Source: MGML01 sp034416335
GTDB taxonomy: Bacteria > Chloroflexota > Dehalococcoidia > Dehalococcoidales > UBA2162
Length of the DNA stretch: 64,000 nucleotides
Reading direction: 5' to 3'
Assembly: GCA_034416335.1 (NCBI GenBank)
Contig: DAOULV010000003.1
Coordinates: 365,533 to 429,532 of the forward strand
Each line of letters starts with the position of its first letter. The stretch's first letter is position 1. Both the position numbers and the translations under genes were made by a program. The notes below the pieces were generated by a model. That model had not been told where the DNA came from and ran no database searches. It saw nothing but the letters and a program-made list of their open reading frames with translations. Of the stretch, positions 18,021-26,595 are shown in pieces.

Positions 18021-18712
18021 TGTCTAAAAAATCTTTCACGATACATGACCTGCCCGTTTCCGAACGCCCCCGCGAAAGGCTGCATAAGTACGGAGTCGAA
18101 GCTCTCTCTGCCCAGGAAATACTCGCCCTGATACTGGGGAGAGGGATTTCCGGCGAATCGGTAACGATAACCTCGCAGAGACTATTAAGCCGGTTCGGTA
18201 ATCTCAGGGGTATTTCGGAAGCAACGATCGAAGAGCTTGCTGAAGTGAAGGGGATAGGTCCTGCTAAAGCATCGCAGATTAAGGCTGCTTTCGAACTGGC
18301 TAACAGGCTCGAAGACTCTCAGTTATCTGATAAAAACCCTGTGGTCAAAACACCCGAGGATGTTGTAAGCTTAGTGCAAAGATTGCTTAAGGGCAAAAAG
18401 AAGGAGCATTTTCTAGTATTGTCGCTTGATACAAGGGGGCGGTTGATAAAAACGTCCGAAGTTTCCGTCGGCAGCCTGGACAGCAGTATAGTCCATCCCA
18501 GGGAAGTCTATAAGGAAGCTCTGACAGCCAGCGCCGCATCGGTAATATTCGTCCATAACCATCCGTCCGGAGAACCGGAACCATCCGAAGACGATATTAA
18601 ACTAACTGAGAGGCTTGTAGAAGCAGGCAATATTATGGGAATCGAAGTACTCGACCATGTGATTACGGGGGATAACAAATACAGGAGTCTGAAAAGGGAA
18701 GGTGTATTTTAA
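18020..18712 (+). CDS. radC: RadC-family JAB-domain protein
   Basis: A 230-residue protein with an N-terminal helix-hairpin-helix region (AEVKGIGPAKASQIKAAFELA near 75-95) and a C-terminal JAB1/MPN metalloprotease-like domain whose zinc motif is VHNHPSGEPEPSEDD near 176-190. RadC was once linked to recombination repair, but its biochemical activity is not settled. It overlaps both neighbours by one base. Confidence 0.93.
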   Translation: MSKKSFTIHDLPVSERPRERLHKYGVEALSAQEILALILGRGISGESVTITSQRLLSRFGNLRGISEATIEELAEVKGIGPAKASQIKAAFELANRLEDSQLSDKNPVVKTPEDVVSLVQRLLKGKKKEHFLVLSLDTRGRLIKTSEVSVGSLDSSIVHPREVYKEALTASAASVIFVHNHPSGEPEPSEDDIKLTERLVEAGNIMGIEVLDHVITGDNKYRSLKREGVF

Positions 18713-20724
18713 TGCCCAGGTGTCCGAACTGTGGTCAGCAGACAAGCGGTGATAATTGCGAATGGTGTAATTATCCCTTAAGAAAGCGTGTCCCGAAAAG
18801 ACGACGGGTAGTATCGGAAGCCAGCAAAGCAGATGAGGTAGGAAAACTGGCAAGAGAAGAGACGGCCAAAGCTACCAGGGAAAAAGCCAGGCATGAAGAA
18901 GCCGCATCCCGTGAAATGGAAAAACGATATGAAGAGGAACTTCGTGCCATAAGAGAAGCCGAAGAAAAGGCCAGGATAAAAGCGGCGGTCGCTGCCAGGG
19001 AAAAGGAAAAACTCCTTGCTCAAGAAGCCAAACGAGCCAGGGAAGAAGAAAAGAAAGCCAAAAAACAGGCTGAAATAGAAGCTAAGCAAAGGGCTAAACA
19101 GGAAACCGAGGAAGCCAAGCGAGTCAGAAAAGCCGAAGAAGAAGCCCGGAAACAGGCTGAAAAGGAAGCTAAAGAAAAAGCCAAACAGGAATCAATAACT
19201 GCAAGGCAAAAAGAACGGCAGAAAGCTGAAGAGGTCATAAAGGCCAGAGAAGAAGAGAAAGAAACAAGGCGACAGGCTGAGGAAGAAGCGAGAAAAGAAG
19301 CTGAAGAAAAGGCCAGGCAGGAAGCCGAAGAAGCCAGTAAAGCAAGAGAGGCTGAAGAAGCTGCCAGGAAGCAAGCAGAACTAGAAGCTCAGGAAAAGGC
19401 CAGGCAGGAAGCCGAAGAAACCAGTCAAGCAAGAGAAGCTGAAGAAGCTGCCAGGAAACAAGCAGAACTAGAAGCTCAGGAAAAGGCCAGACTGGAAGCC
19501 GAGGAAGCCAGCAAAGCAAGAGAGGCTGAAGAAGCTGCCAGGAAGCAAGCAGAACTAGAAGCTCAGGAAAAGGCCAGGCAGGAAGCTGAGGAAACCAGAA
19601 AAGCGAGAGAAGCTGAAGAAGCTGCCAGGAAACAAGCAGAACTAGAAGCTCAGGAAAAGGCCAGGCAGGAAGCCGAAGAAACCAGTAAAGCAAGAGAGGC
19701 TGAAGAAGCTGCCAGAAAACAAGCTGAAATAGAAGCCAGAGAAAAGGCAAAGCAAGAAGCCGAGGAAGCTAGAAGAGCAGAAGAAGAGGAGGAAAAAGCT
19801 AAAAAACAGGCTGAGATAGATGCTAAACAAAGGGCTAAACAGGAAGCCGAAGAGGCGAAAAGAGCCAGGGAAGAAGAAAAGAAAGCCAAAAAACAGGCTG
19901 AGATAGATGCTAAACAAAGGGCTAAACAGGAAGCCGAAGAAGCTAAACGAGCCAGGGAAGAAGAAAAGAAAGCCAAAAAACAGGCTGAAATAGATGCTAA
20001 ACAAAGGGCTAAACAGGAAGCCGAAGAAGCCAAGAGGGCGGAGGAAGAAGAAAAGAAGGCTAAGAAGCAGGCTGAGATAGATGCTAAACAGAAAACCGAA
20101 GAGACTGAAACGGCTGTACAGCCTTTAGCTGCTCCTGAAGTTGAAGACCAACCCGTACAGGAAGTAGAAAAAGAACCCGAGGCCGAAACTGTCGAAGAAC
20201 TCGAGCAGGAAATAGAAGAGATTCCACCGTCCGGGATACAGGAAGCAACAATTGAAGAACCTGTCGTTATCGATGCAACCGTACCTGAAGAACAAATCGA
20301 GGAAGAAATATCGCCAGCGAGTGAAGTCTTCATTGAGGAAGAAACACCTTCAGCTACCATAGAAATAGACCGGAATATCCTTTATTCGGAAAAGGTAATA
20401 CTAGTGATAGCTATGCCGGTTGATCCGATAGCGTTGTCCAGACTGACCAATAACCTGCAGGCGACACAAGGAATCAGCATTAATTACACCCTTGGAGCAC
20501 GTGACAGGAACACTGTTGTTATACTCACTCTCACCGAATCTTTACCGCTGATGGACGTAATATCCGGCATCCCCGGTATTGATGTTAAAATGCTGGATTC
20601 AACCGATGAGGACACCTTAAAAGACGTTCCAGAATCTCTGCAGGATGAGAGTTTGAAACAGGGAGAAAGGCTATACCTGTCGATAAAAGCCGTACAAGAC
20701 GCGAAGGAATACTACAGTGGCTAG
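18712..20724 (+). CDS. Zinc-ribbon protein with long charged 29-residue repeats and a C-terminal alpha/beta domain
   Basis: A 670-residue protein I cannot assign to a named family. It opens with a zinc ribbon (CPNCGQQTSGDNCEWC), followed by about 420 residues made almost wholly of Glu, Lys, Arg, Ala and Gln. Nine clear units of 29 residues lie between 19321 and 20103, with looser units before. An acidic Pro/Glu linker follows, then a compact domain of about 110 residues (KVILVIAMPVDPIALSRLTNNLQ...) with an alternating strand/helix pattern like a ferredoxin or ACT fold. The fold guess is inference. The repeat has too few hydrophobic positions for an ordinary coiled coil and may form a single alpha helix. 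The next gene, overlapping by 8 bases, is a paralog. It is possibly a spacer or tether protein. Confidence 0.75.
   Translation: MPRCPNCGQQTSGDNCEWCNYPLRKRVPKRRRVVSEASKADEVGKLAREETAKATREKARHEEAASREMEKRYEEELRAIREAEEKARIKAAVAAREKEKLLAQEAKRAREEEKKAKKQAEIEAKQRAKQETEEAKRVRKAEEEARKQAEKEAKEKAKQESITARQKERQKAEEVIKAREEEKETRRQAEEEARKEAEEKARQEAEEASKAREAEEAARKQAELEAQEKARQEAEETSQAREAEEAARKQAELEAQEKARLEAEEASKAREAEEAARKQAELEAQEKARQEAEETRKAREAEEAARKQAELEAQEKARQEAEETSKAREAEEAARKQAEIEAREKAKQEAEEARRAEEEEEKAKKQAEIDAKQRAKQEAEEAKRAREEEKKAKKQAEIDAKQRAKQEAEEAKRAREEEKKAKKQAEIDAKQRAKQEAEEAKRAEEEEKKAKKQAEIDAKQKTEETETAVQPLAAPEVEDQPVQEVEKEPEAETVEELEQEIEEIPPSGIQEATIEEPVVIDATVPEEQIEEEISPASEVFIEEETPSATIEIDRNILYSEKVILVIAMPVDPIALSRLTNNLQATQGISINYTLGARDRNTVVILTLTESLPLMDVISGIPGIDVKMLDSTDEDTLKDVPESLQDESLKQGERLYLSIKAVQDAKEYYSG
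19321..20103 (+). repeat. Nine tandem 87-bp units (29 codons each)
   Basis: Units begin at 19321 and every 87 bases to 20017. Each starts with GAAGC(C/T)GA(A/G)GA(A/G) and encodes EAEE--(K/R)A-EEEE-A-KQAE-(E/D)A-(E/Q)(K/R)A(K/R)Q. The first five units are of the REAEEAARKQAELEAQEK type and the last four of the REEEKKAKKQAEIDAKQR type, suggesting local duplication within each block. Confidence 0.85.
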
Positions 20725-22369
20725 ATGCCCCAATTGCGGCCAGCGTACTACCGGTGACAACTGCGAGTGGTGTAGTTATCCAATCATAAGGCGCGTTCCG
20801 AAAAAACGTAAGATCGCTTCTGCTGTAAAAAAAGAGAGTGCACCCAGAGACACCCGGATAGAAGCGGCGATAGCTGCACTGGAAAAAGAACAGCGGGAAG
20901 CTGAAGAAACGCTGAAAGCTCTGGAAGCTAGGAAAGAAGCCCGAAGACAAGCTGAATTAGAGGCCAGAGAGAGAATTATACGGGAAGCTGAAGAAGCTAA
21001 GAAAGCAGAGGAAGAAGAAAAGAAAGCCAAAAAGCGGGCTGAAATAGATGCTAAGCAAAGGGCTAAACAGGAAGCTGAGGAAGCCAAAAGAGCCAGAACA
21101 GCCGAAGAAGAAGCCCGGAAACAGGCTGAAAAGGAAGCTAAAGAAAAAGCTAAACGGGAAGCAATTTCTGCCAGGGAAACAGAACGGCAGAAAGCTGAAG
21201 AGGTAATAAAGGCCCGCGAAGCTGAGATAGAAGCAAGAAAGCAGGCCGAAATAGAGGCCAGGGAAAGGGCAGAGCAGGAAGCCGAGGAAGCCAGAAAAGC
21301 AAGAGAGGCTGAAGAAGCTGCCAGGAAGCAAGCAGAACTAGAAGCTCAAGAAAAGGTCAGGCAGGAAGCCGAGGAAGCTAAAAAGGCAGAGGAAGAAGAA
21401 AAGGAAGCCAAAAAACAGGCTGAGATAGAAGCTAAAGAAAAAGCCAGACAGGAAGCTGAAGCAGCCAAGAAGGCGGAGGAAGAAGAAAAGAAGGCTAAGA
21501 AACAGGCTGAGATAGAAGCTCAGGAAAAGGCCAGACAGGAAGCTGAAGAAGCGAAAAAGGCGGAGGAGGAGGAAAAGAAGGCTAAGAAGCAAGCCGAGAT
21601 AGAAGCCAGAGAAAAAGCTAAACAGGAAGCTGAAGAAGCTAAGAAGGCAGAGGAAGAAAAGAAAAAAGCTAAAAAGCAGGCTGAGATAGAAGCTAAAGAA
21701 AAAGCCAGACAGGAAGCCGAAGCAGCCAAGAGGGTGGAGGAAGAAGAAAAGAAAGCCCGGAAACAGGCTGAGATAGAGGCTAAAGAAAAGGCCAGGCAAG
21801 AAGCCGAGGAAGCCAAGAAGGCGGAGGAAGAAGAGAGGAAAGCCAAAAAACAGGCTGAAATTGAAGCTAAAGAAAAAGCCAGACAGGAAGCCGAAGAAGC
21901 TAAGAGGGCGGAGGAAGAAGAGAAGAAAGCTCAAAAGCAGGCAGAACTAGAAGCTAAAGAAAAGGCTAAACAGGAAGCCGAGGAAGCGAAGAAGGCAGAG
22001 GAGGAGGAAAAGAAGGCTAAGAAGCAGGCTGAGATAGACGCTAAAGAAAAAGCCAGGCAGGAAGCCGAAGAGGCTGAAAAGAAGGCTTTAATAGATGAAG
22101 ATATACAAGCCGCTGAATCCGTTGAAGCTCGACCGATACCGATAGCTCAAGAAAAATCCGGTAAAGCCGTCGGCGGAATCAATGCAGAAATATACAAAAT
22201 GGCACTGGAACCGCTTCTTTCAACTCCACTGGATGATGAAGAGATACGAACCATCGATGAATATCTGGAACAGATTGAGAAAGTGATAGAAGACCTTGAT
22301 TTGGAGAAAATAGGAACGACTGAAGCTATCCGTAAAGTACGCGAAACATCGGCTGGCATGTCCGGGTAG
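20717..22369 (+). CDS. Zinc-ribbon protein with long charged 29-residue repeats (paralog)
   Basis: A 550-residue protein. The start is GTG at 20717, inside the end of the upstream gene; it gives MARCPNCGQRTTGDNCEWCSYPI, almost the same zinc ribbon as the neighbour. About 420 residues of Glu/Lys/Arg/Ala/Gln repeats follow, with nine regular 29-residue units between 21278 and 22060. The C-terminal 75 residues differ from those of the paralog and form a short helical domain (INAEIYKMALEPLLSTPLDD...EYLEQIEKVIEDLDLEKIG). No signal peptide or membrane segment is seen, so it is probably cytoplasmic. Function unknown; the shared ribbon and repeat suggest the two proteins work together or descend from one duplication. 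Confidence 0.75.
   Translation: MARCPNCGQRTTGDNCEWCSYPIIRRVPKKRKIASAVKKESAPRDTRIEAAIAALEKEQREAEETLKALEARKEARRQAELEARERIIREAEEAKKAEEEEKKAKKRAEIDAKQRAKQEAEEAKRARTAEEEARKQAEKEAKEKAKREAISARETERQKAEEVIKAREAEIEARKQAEIEARERAEQEAEEARKAREAEEAARKQAELEAQEKVRQEAEEAKKAEEEEKEAKKQAEIEAKEKARQEAEAAKKAEEEEKKAKKQAEIEAQEKARQEAEEAKKAEEEEKKAKKQAEIEAREKAKQEAEEAKKAEEEKKKAKKQAEIEAKEKARQEAEAAKRVEEEEKKARKQAEIEAKEKARQEAEEAKKAEEEERKAKKQAEIEAKEKARQEAEEAKRAEEEEKKAQKQAELEAKEKAKQEAEEAKKAEEEEKKAKKQAEIDAKEKARQEAEEAEKKALIDEDIQAAESVEARPIPIAQEKSGKAVGGINAEIYKMALEPLLSTPLDDEEIRTIDEYLEQIEKVIEDLDLEKIGTTEAIRKVRETSAGMSG
21278..22060 (+). repeat. Nine tandem 87-bp units in the second repeat gene
   Basis: Units start at 21278 and recur every 87 bases. 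The consensus is EAEEAKKAEEEEKKAKKQAEIEAKEKARQ, written here as the pattern EAEE-KKAEEEEKKAKKQAE-EA-EKARQ. The period is identical to that of the upstream gene, and the DNA of some units (for example GAAGCTGCCAGGAAGCAAGC) is the same in both genes. Confidence 0.85.
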
Positions 22370-22399
22370 ACGATTTCAATAACTTAACTGGAGATAACA

Positions 22400-23818
22400 T
22401 TGAAAGCTGATCACAGGAAACTTGAAAGGGCCTTTAATCCGAAATGCATTGCGATAATCGGTGATAAAAAAGAAACCAACTATATGTGGCTGCGCTCCCA
22501 CTCCAATTTCAAGGGTAAATTATACTCTGTACAGGTAGCACCGGAAGAAATCGAAGGTATCAAAGCCCTGGGAGTAGAGAATTACACAAGTTTGATGGAC
22601 ATACCGGAACCGGTCGACCTGGCAATAGTAGCTGTTCCCAGGTCGATAGCCCCAAGAATTCTTGAAGACCTGGTATGTAAAGATGTTGCCGCAGCTCATT
22701 TCTTTACTGCCGGTTTTTCGGAAACCGATACCGAAGAAGGCAAAAACCTTGAAAAGACCCTGATTGAAATAGCAGAAAAAGGAAATTTCCATATTGTCGG
22801 CCCAAACTGTATGGGGATATTTAATCCCAGTATCGGCGTTGGACAGGGAGCAGCTTTCCAGGGGGAAGTTGCGGCCGGTCCGGTAGGGCTTATTTCGCAG
22901 AGCGGCACTCACGCCGTCACATTCAACAGGCAGGCTTCCCTCTACGGACTTCCGATTAACAAGACAGTCAGTTTTGGGAACGGGATAGTCTTGGATTCTC
23001 CCGATTACCTGGAATTTTTCGGAAACGACCCCGGTATAAAGATTATTGGAATGTATCTGGAAGGAGTAAAAGACGGCAGGCGTTTTCTGAAGGTACTGAA
23101 AGAAGTTACCGCCAAAAAACCGGTAGTCATCTGGAAAGGCGGACGGACGGAAGAAGGAGACAGGGCAATAGCTTCTCACACCGGTTCTCTCGCCGTATCT
23201 TACTCGGTCTGGGACTCGGCTGTTACCCAGTGCGGAGCAATCAGGGTATCGAGCCTGGATGAACTTATCGATACATTGAAGGCTGTTCATTTTCTACCGC
23301 CGGTAAGCGGAAATAGGGTCGGTATTACCGGTGTGTCCGGCGGGCAATCCGTGGCTATTGCCGATGCTTTCGGAGAAGCGGAGTTAAAGGTTCCGACTCT
23401 AACAGATAAATCGTATGAAGAACTGGCTTCGTTTTTCACTCTCATAGGTGGCGGTTACCGTAATCCGGTGGATACAGGCAATCAAAACCGGAGAGAGATA
23501 AAACGTATCATCGAAATCCTGGCACGTGACGATAATATCGATAACCTGGCGCTGCTCGTAGCCGCAGGGATGGGTCCCGGAGGCCCCCCGGGAGAGAGTT
23601 TCCCTAAATTACTCGTTGAAATCAAGCAAAGCACGGACAAGCCTGTTATTGCTATTCTCGCCTGGGCATTCGCATCCGGCGACGTCGAACAGGCGGGAAA
23701 GGTTATGAAAGAACTACAGGAAGGCGGGATTCCAGCTTTTCTATCGCTGGAACGAGGTGCTTTTGCCTTGAAGAAGGCGCTCGATTATCATAACCTCAGG
23801 AACGGAAACTCCGCTTGA
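22400..23818 (+). CDS. ADP-forming acyl-CoA synthetase, alpha-type (CoA-binding) subunit
   Basis: A 472-residue protein with an N-terminal Rossmann CoA-binding domain (CIAIIGDKKETNY near 16) and two succinyl-CoA-ligase-like flavodoxin folds (VGPNCMGIFNP near 136, GLISQSGTHAVTF near 165). The active-site His that carries phosphate is in IASHTGSLA near 258. The ATP-grasp beta domain found in full-length ADP-forming acetyl-CoA synthetases is absent, so it needs a partner encoded elsewhere or is a divergent CoA-binding protein. The family makes ATP from acyl-CoA in fermenters. The start is TTG at 22400 with GGAG 6 bases upstream. It ends the operon that begins with prfB (or nfi). Confidence 0.8.
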   Translation: MKADHRKLERAFNPKCIAIIGDKKETNYMWLRSHSNFKGKLYSVQVAPEEIEGIKALGVENYTSLMDIPEPVDLAIVAVPRSIAPRILEDLVCKDVAAAHFFTAGFSETDTEEGKNLEKTLIEIAEKGNFHIVGPNCMGIFNPSIGVGQGAAFQGEVAAGPVGLISQSGTHAVTFNRQASLYGLPINKTVSFGNGIVLDSPDYLEFFGNDPGIKIIGMYLEGVKDGRRFLKVLKEVTAKKPVVIWKGGRTEEGDRAIASHTGSLAVSYSVWDSAVTQCGAIRVSSLDELIDTLKAVHFLPPVSGNRVGITGVSGGQSVAIADAFGEAELKVPTLTDKSYEELASFFTLIGGGYRNPVDTGNQNRREIKRIIEILARDDNIDNLALLVAAGMGPGGPPGESFPKLLVEIKQSTDKPVIAILAWAFASGDVEQAGKVMKELQEGGIPAFLSLERGAFALKKALDYHNLRNGNSA

Positions 23819-23867
23819 TGATTTCACTGTTTATGACGTAATCCGTCCGGTCGGTTGAAGAATCATT

Positions 23868-23907
23868 TCTATGGTTCTTATATCCAGTCTATGGTTCTTA
23901 TATCCAG
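23868..23907. repeat. 20-bp perfect tandem duplication
   Basis: TCTATGGTTCTTATATCCAG occurs twice head to tail, 23868-23887 and 23888-23907, in the non-coding gap after the acyl-CoA synthetase gene. It looks like a simple slippage product. Confidence 0.85.
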
Positions 23908-23991
23908 AACAAACTTATTTTTACTCTCCGGCATTTAGAGAACCGGCTAATATTATGCTATATTAAGCATAAACCTCACCGGGATTAACCA

Positions 23992-25596
23992 ATGACGCGA
24001 ATATTTACTCGAATATCCTTTGTAACTCTGGCGGCAGCCTGCATTCTGGCTGTATTGCTGGCAGGCTGCAATAATCCGCAGGATAAAATTATTCCTCCAG
24101 GAAAGACCGACGTTCTGAATCTGTATGGCATCGATCCCCATACGCTTGATCCAGCCATTTCCGGAGACTCAACATCACACCAGTACGTGATGCAGATATT
24201 CAGCGGCCTGATACGCCTGGATAATGATCTCGAACTTATACCGGATATAGCCAGGAAGTGGGAAGTCAGCGATGACGGGACGACCTATACTTTTTATCTC
24301 AGGAAGGATGCGAAATTCCACGACGGGACTCAAGTAACGGCTTCCGATTTTAAATATTCCTGGGAACGCGCCTGTAATCCCGCAACCGGCTCGACAACGG
24401 CGGAAACCTACCTCGGTGACATCGTCGGCGCAAAGGAGGTACTTGCAGGTGAAAGTGCTGAGATAAGCGGAGTTACCGTAAAAGATGATTATACACTGGA
24501 AGTACGGATTGACGCTCCCAGGTCTTATTTCCTGTACAAACTGACCTACCCCACGACTTTTGTCACCGACAGGAAAAGTGTCGAATCAGGAAAGAACTGG
24601 TGGAAAAATCCGAACGGCACCGGTCCTTTCAAGCTTGGTGAATGGGTAGAGGGCGACAGGCTGGTACTGGAATGGAATGACCTTTATTACGGTAACCCAG
24701 CCAAGCTGAGTAAAGTTAATTTTTACCTGTGGGGCGGCGTACCGATACTAATGTATGAAACCGACCAAATCGATGCAACCTCCGTTCCGGTTTCATATAA
24801 AGATAGAGTCACGGATACGAATGACCCTTTTTATAATGAATTGAGAATTTTCCCTGAATTCAGCTTTTACTACATCGGCTTCAATACCGAAAAACCCCCG
24901 TTTGACGATTATTATGTTCGGGCAGCTTTTTCAATGGCGGTAAACAGGGATAAAATAGCCGCCCTGATATTCAGGGGGATGGTAGAACCAGCAGCCGGAA
25001 TACTGCCGGTCGGTATGCCCGGTTACAATGAGAATCTTAAAGGTTTGGGCTATGATCCCGAAAAAGCAAAAGATATGATAAAGAAATCGTCTTATGGAGA
25101 TGCAGGTAACCTGCCGCCGATAACACTTACGACTGCCGGCTGGGGTGGAGTAATATCTCAGGAACTTGAAGCTATTATCGACCAGTGGCGGCAAACCTTC
25201 GGGGTAGATGTAAAGGTAAGGCAGCTTGAACCCGACAGGTACATATATAACCTTGCCAAAGAAAAAGATGAGCTGTTCGACGTTGGATGGATAGCGGATT
25301 ATCCGCACCCACAGGGATTTCTTTCGGTACTTTTTGAGACGGGAGTGAAAAACAACTACGGAGGATACAGCGACCCTGAGGTCGATGCTCTACTTGAGGA
25401 AGCAAGCCTTGAAAAGGACCTGGCTGCAAGTCTCGAACTCTACTCCCGGGCAGAACAGGTACTGGTAGAAAAAGCCTGCTGTATCCCGCTATGGTACGGC
25501 GAAAACTACGTACTGGTAAAACCTTACGTTAAGGACTACTATCTCAATCCTCTGGGCACGGTAATGCTCGATAAAGTCTCAATTGACAAAGATTAG
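23992..25596 (+). CDS. ABC transporter substrate-binding lipoprotein, peptide/nickel family 5
   Basis: A 534-residue protein with a lipoprotein signal: hydrophobic residues 10-24 and the lipobox LLAGC, so Cys26 would be lipidated and the protein anchored outside the membrane. The mature part follows the DppA/OppA pattern: LDPAISGDSTSHQYVMQIFSGL, RKDAKFHDGTQVTASDFKYSWERACNP, the MAVNRDKIA stretch near 318 and a C-terminal YSRAEQVLVEKACCIPLWYGENY. The ligand is probably an oligopeptide, but family 5 also binds nickel chelates, haem and sugars. No permease or ATPase genes lie beside it. Confidence 0.9.
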   Translation: MTRIFTRISFVTLAAACILAVLLAGCNNPQDKIIPPGKTDVLNLYGIDPHTLDPAISGDSTSHQYVMQIFSGLIRLDNDLELIPDIARKWEVSDDGTTYTFYLRKDAKFHDGTQVTASDFKYSWERACNPATGSTTAETYLGDIVGAKEVLAGESAEISGVTVKDDYTLEVRIDAPRSYFLYKLTYPTTFVTDRKSVESGKNWWKNPNGTGPFKLGEWVEGDRLVLEWNDLYYGNPAKLSKVNFYLWGGVPILMYETDQIDATSVPVSYKDRVTDTNDPFYNELRIFPEFSFYYIGFNTEKPPFDDYYVRAAFSMAVNRDKIAALIFRGMVEPAAGILPVGMPGYNENLKGLGYDPEKAKDMIKKSSYGDAGNLPPITLTTAGWGGVISQELEAIIDQWRQTFGVDVKVRQLEPDRYIYNLAKEKDELFDVGWIADYPHPQGFLSVLFETGVKNNYGGYSDPEVDALLEEASLEKDLAASLELYSRAEQVLVEKACCIPLWYGENYVLVKPYVKDYYLNPLGTVMLDKVSIDKD

Positions 25597-25603
25597 TACT
25601 GTA

Positions 25604-26383
25604 TCACAGTTTTTCAGAGTATACCAGCAGGTCCAGTTCCCAGTGAGACGATGGTATTGTCCTGTCGAATTTACCGAAAGTTTCCCTGATAACCATTTTT
25701 CTGGAAGCGAATATTTCTTCGATTTCCTGGACTGAATATAGCCGAATGGTTGAAAGTGCCTTCACATTCATTGTTTCGGGCTTCTTCGCAATCTCGCCGA
25801 ATTTTATCTGCCACTCGCCGTAGAGCAGGCGCCTGTCTTCTTTGTCCCAGCAGAATTCGGGCAGGGAAATCATCACTTCATTGACTTCCCAGCTTCTTTC
25901 AGGGAAATGCAGTTCGGCATATTCCGCATTTATTATGTGCATGAAATGCTTCCCTCCCTTTTTCAGGGAGGAAGCGATAAGATCAAATATCTTCAGGTTT
26001 TCATCGTCGTCTTCAAGATAACCGATAGCGCCGTCCGCCATATTCAGGACGACATCGTATTCTTCGTTAATCGATATATCTCTTATATCGGAACATATAA
26101 ATCTCGTGTTCAATCCTTCTAAATCAGCTGTTCTCTCGGCTTCCCGGATATACTCGGGTGTAATATCGACACCAACTACCGAAAAACCTCTACGCGAGAG
26201 TTCGATGGCGTGCCTGCCGAAACCACATGCCAGGTCTAGAATCTTTTCAGAGCCTGATAATCCCAGTGCATCTATAACGAAGTCCAGTTCTCCTTCAGTA
26301 TCTTTTACCCAAGGTAAATACCGGGCGTCAAGAGACCAAATTTCTTTATACCAGGTTGGGCTGGGCTGATTTTCACTGCTCAT
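25604..26383 (-). CDS. Class I SAM-dependent methyltransferase
   Basis: A 259-residue protein with the SAM-binding motif I KILDLACGFGRHAIELSRRG near residue 50, acidic motif II VVGVDITPEYIREAE and the post-motif DVVLNMADGAIGYLEDDDEN. The substrate is unknown. An upstream in-frame ATG at 26461 exists, but GGGAG lies 5 bases before the ATG at 26383, and the shorter start gives a normal N-terminus (MSSENQPSPTWYKEIW). The gene converges with the upstream lipoprotein gene, with a gap of only 7 bases. Confidence 0.85.
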   Translation of the reverse strand: MSSENQPSPTWYKEIWSLDARYLPWVKDTEGELDFVIDALGLSGSEKILDLACGFGRHAIELSRRGFSVVGVDITPEYIREAERTADLEGLNTRFICSDIRDISINEEYDVVLNMADGAIGYLEDDDENLKIFDLIASSLKKGGKHFMHIINAEYAELHFPERSWEVNEVMISLPEFCWDKEDRRLLYGEWQIKFGEIAKKPETMNVKALSTIRLYSVQEIEEIFASRKMVIRETFGKFDRTIPSSHWELDLLVYSEKL

Positions 26384-26531
26384 TATTACTCCCGGACCGG
26401 CTCTGGAAATGTGGTATTTTTTTCTTTTCCGCTCGGATACTAAGGCAGAATTGTACTCCATAAATACATCAGGGTCAATAGAAAATATGTTAAAAACTTC
26501 ATAATATTAACATTTCTCCGATAGCGTACGG

Positions 26532-26560
26532 TTGTTGAGGTTTAGTCGATGATATATACT
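26532..26560 (+). promoter_or_regulatory. Promoter of the CoA-transferase gene
   Basis: TTGTTG at 26532-26537, a 17-base spacer and TATACT at 26555-26560; predicted start near 26567, with AAGGAG at 26583-26588 in the leader. Confidence 0.5.
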
Positions 26561-26595
26561 TTTAGTTGACAAGTATTATTCTAAGGAGTTGGTTT

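Noticed and set aside
19235..20360. Long Leu/Phe/Ser-rich minus-strand frames resembling membrane proteins
   Set aside because: They are complements of the Glu/Lys/Arg repeat tracts, so hydrophobicity is an artefact of reading the other strand.
19321..22060. CRISPR-like array
   Set aside because: The regular repeats have an 87-bp period, no unique spacers and keep one coding frame; they are protein repeats.
22520..23290. 256-codon frame on the minus strand
   Set aside because: Antisense to the acyl-CoA synthetase gene; no family features.
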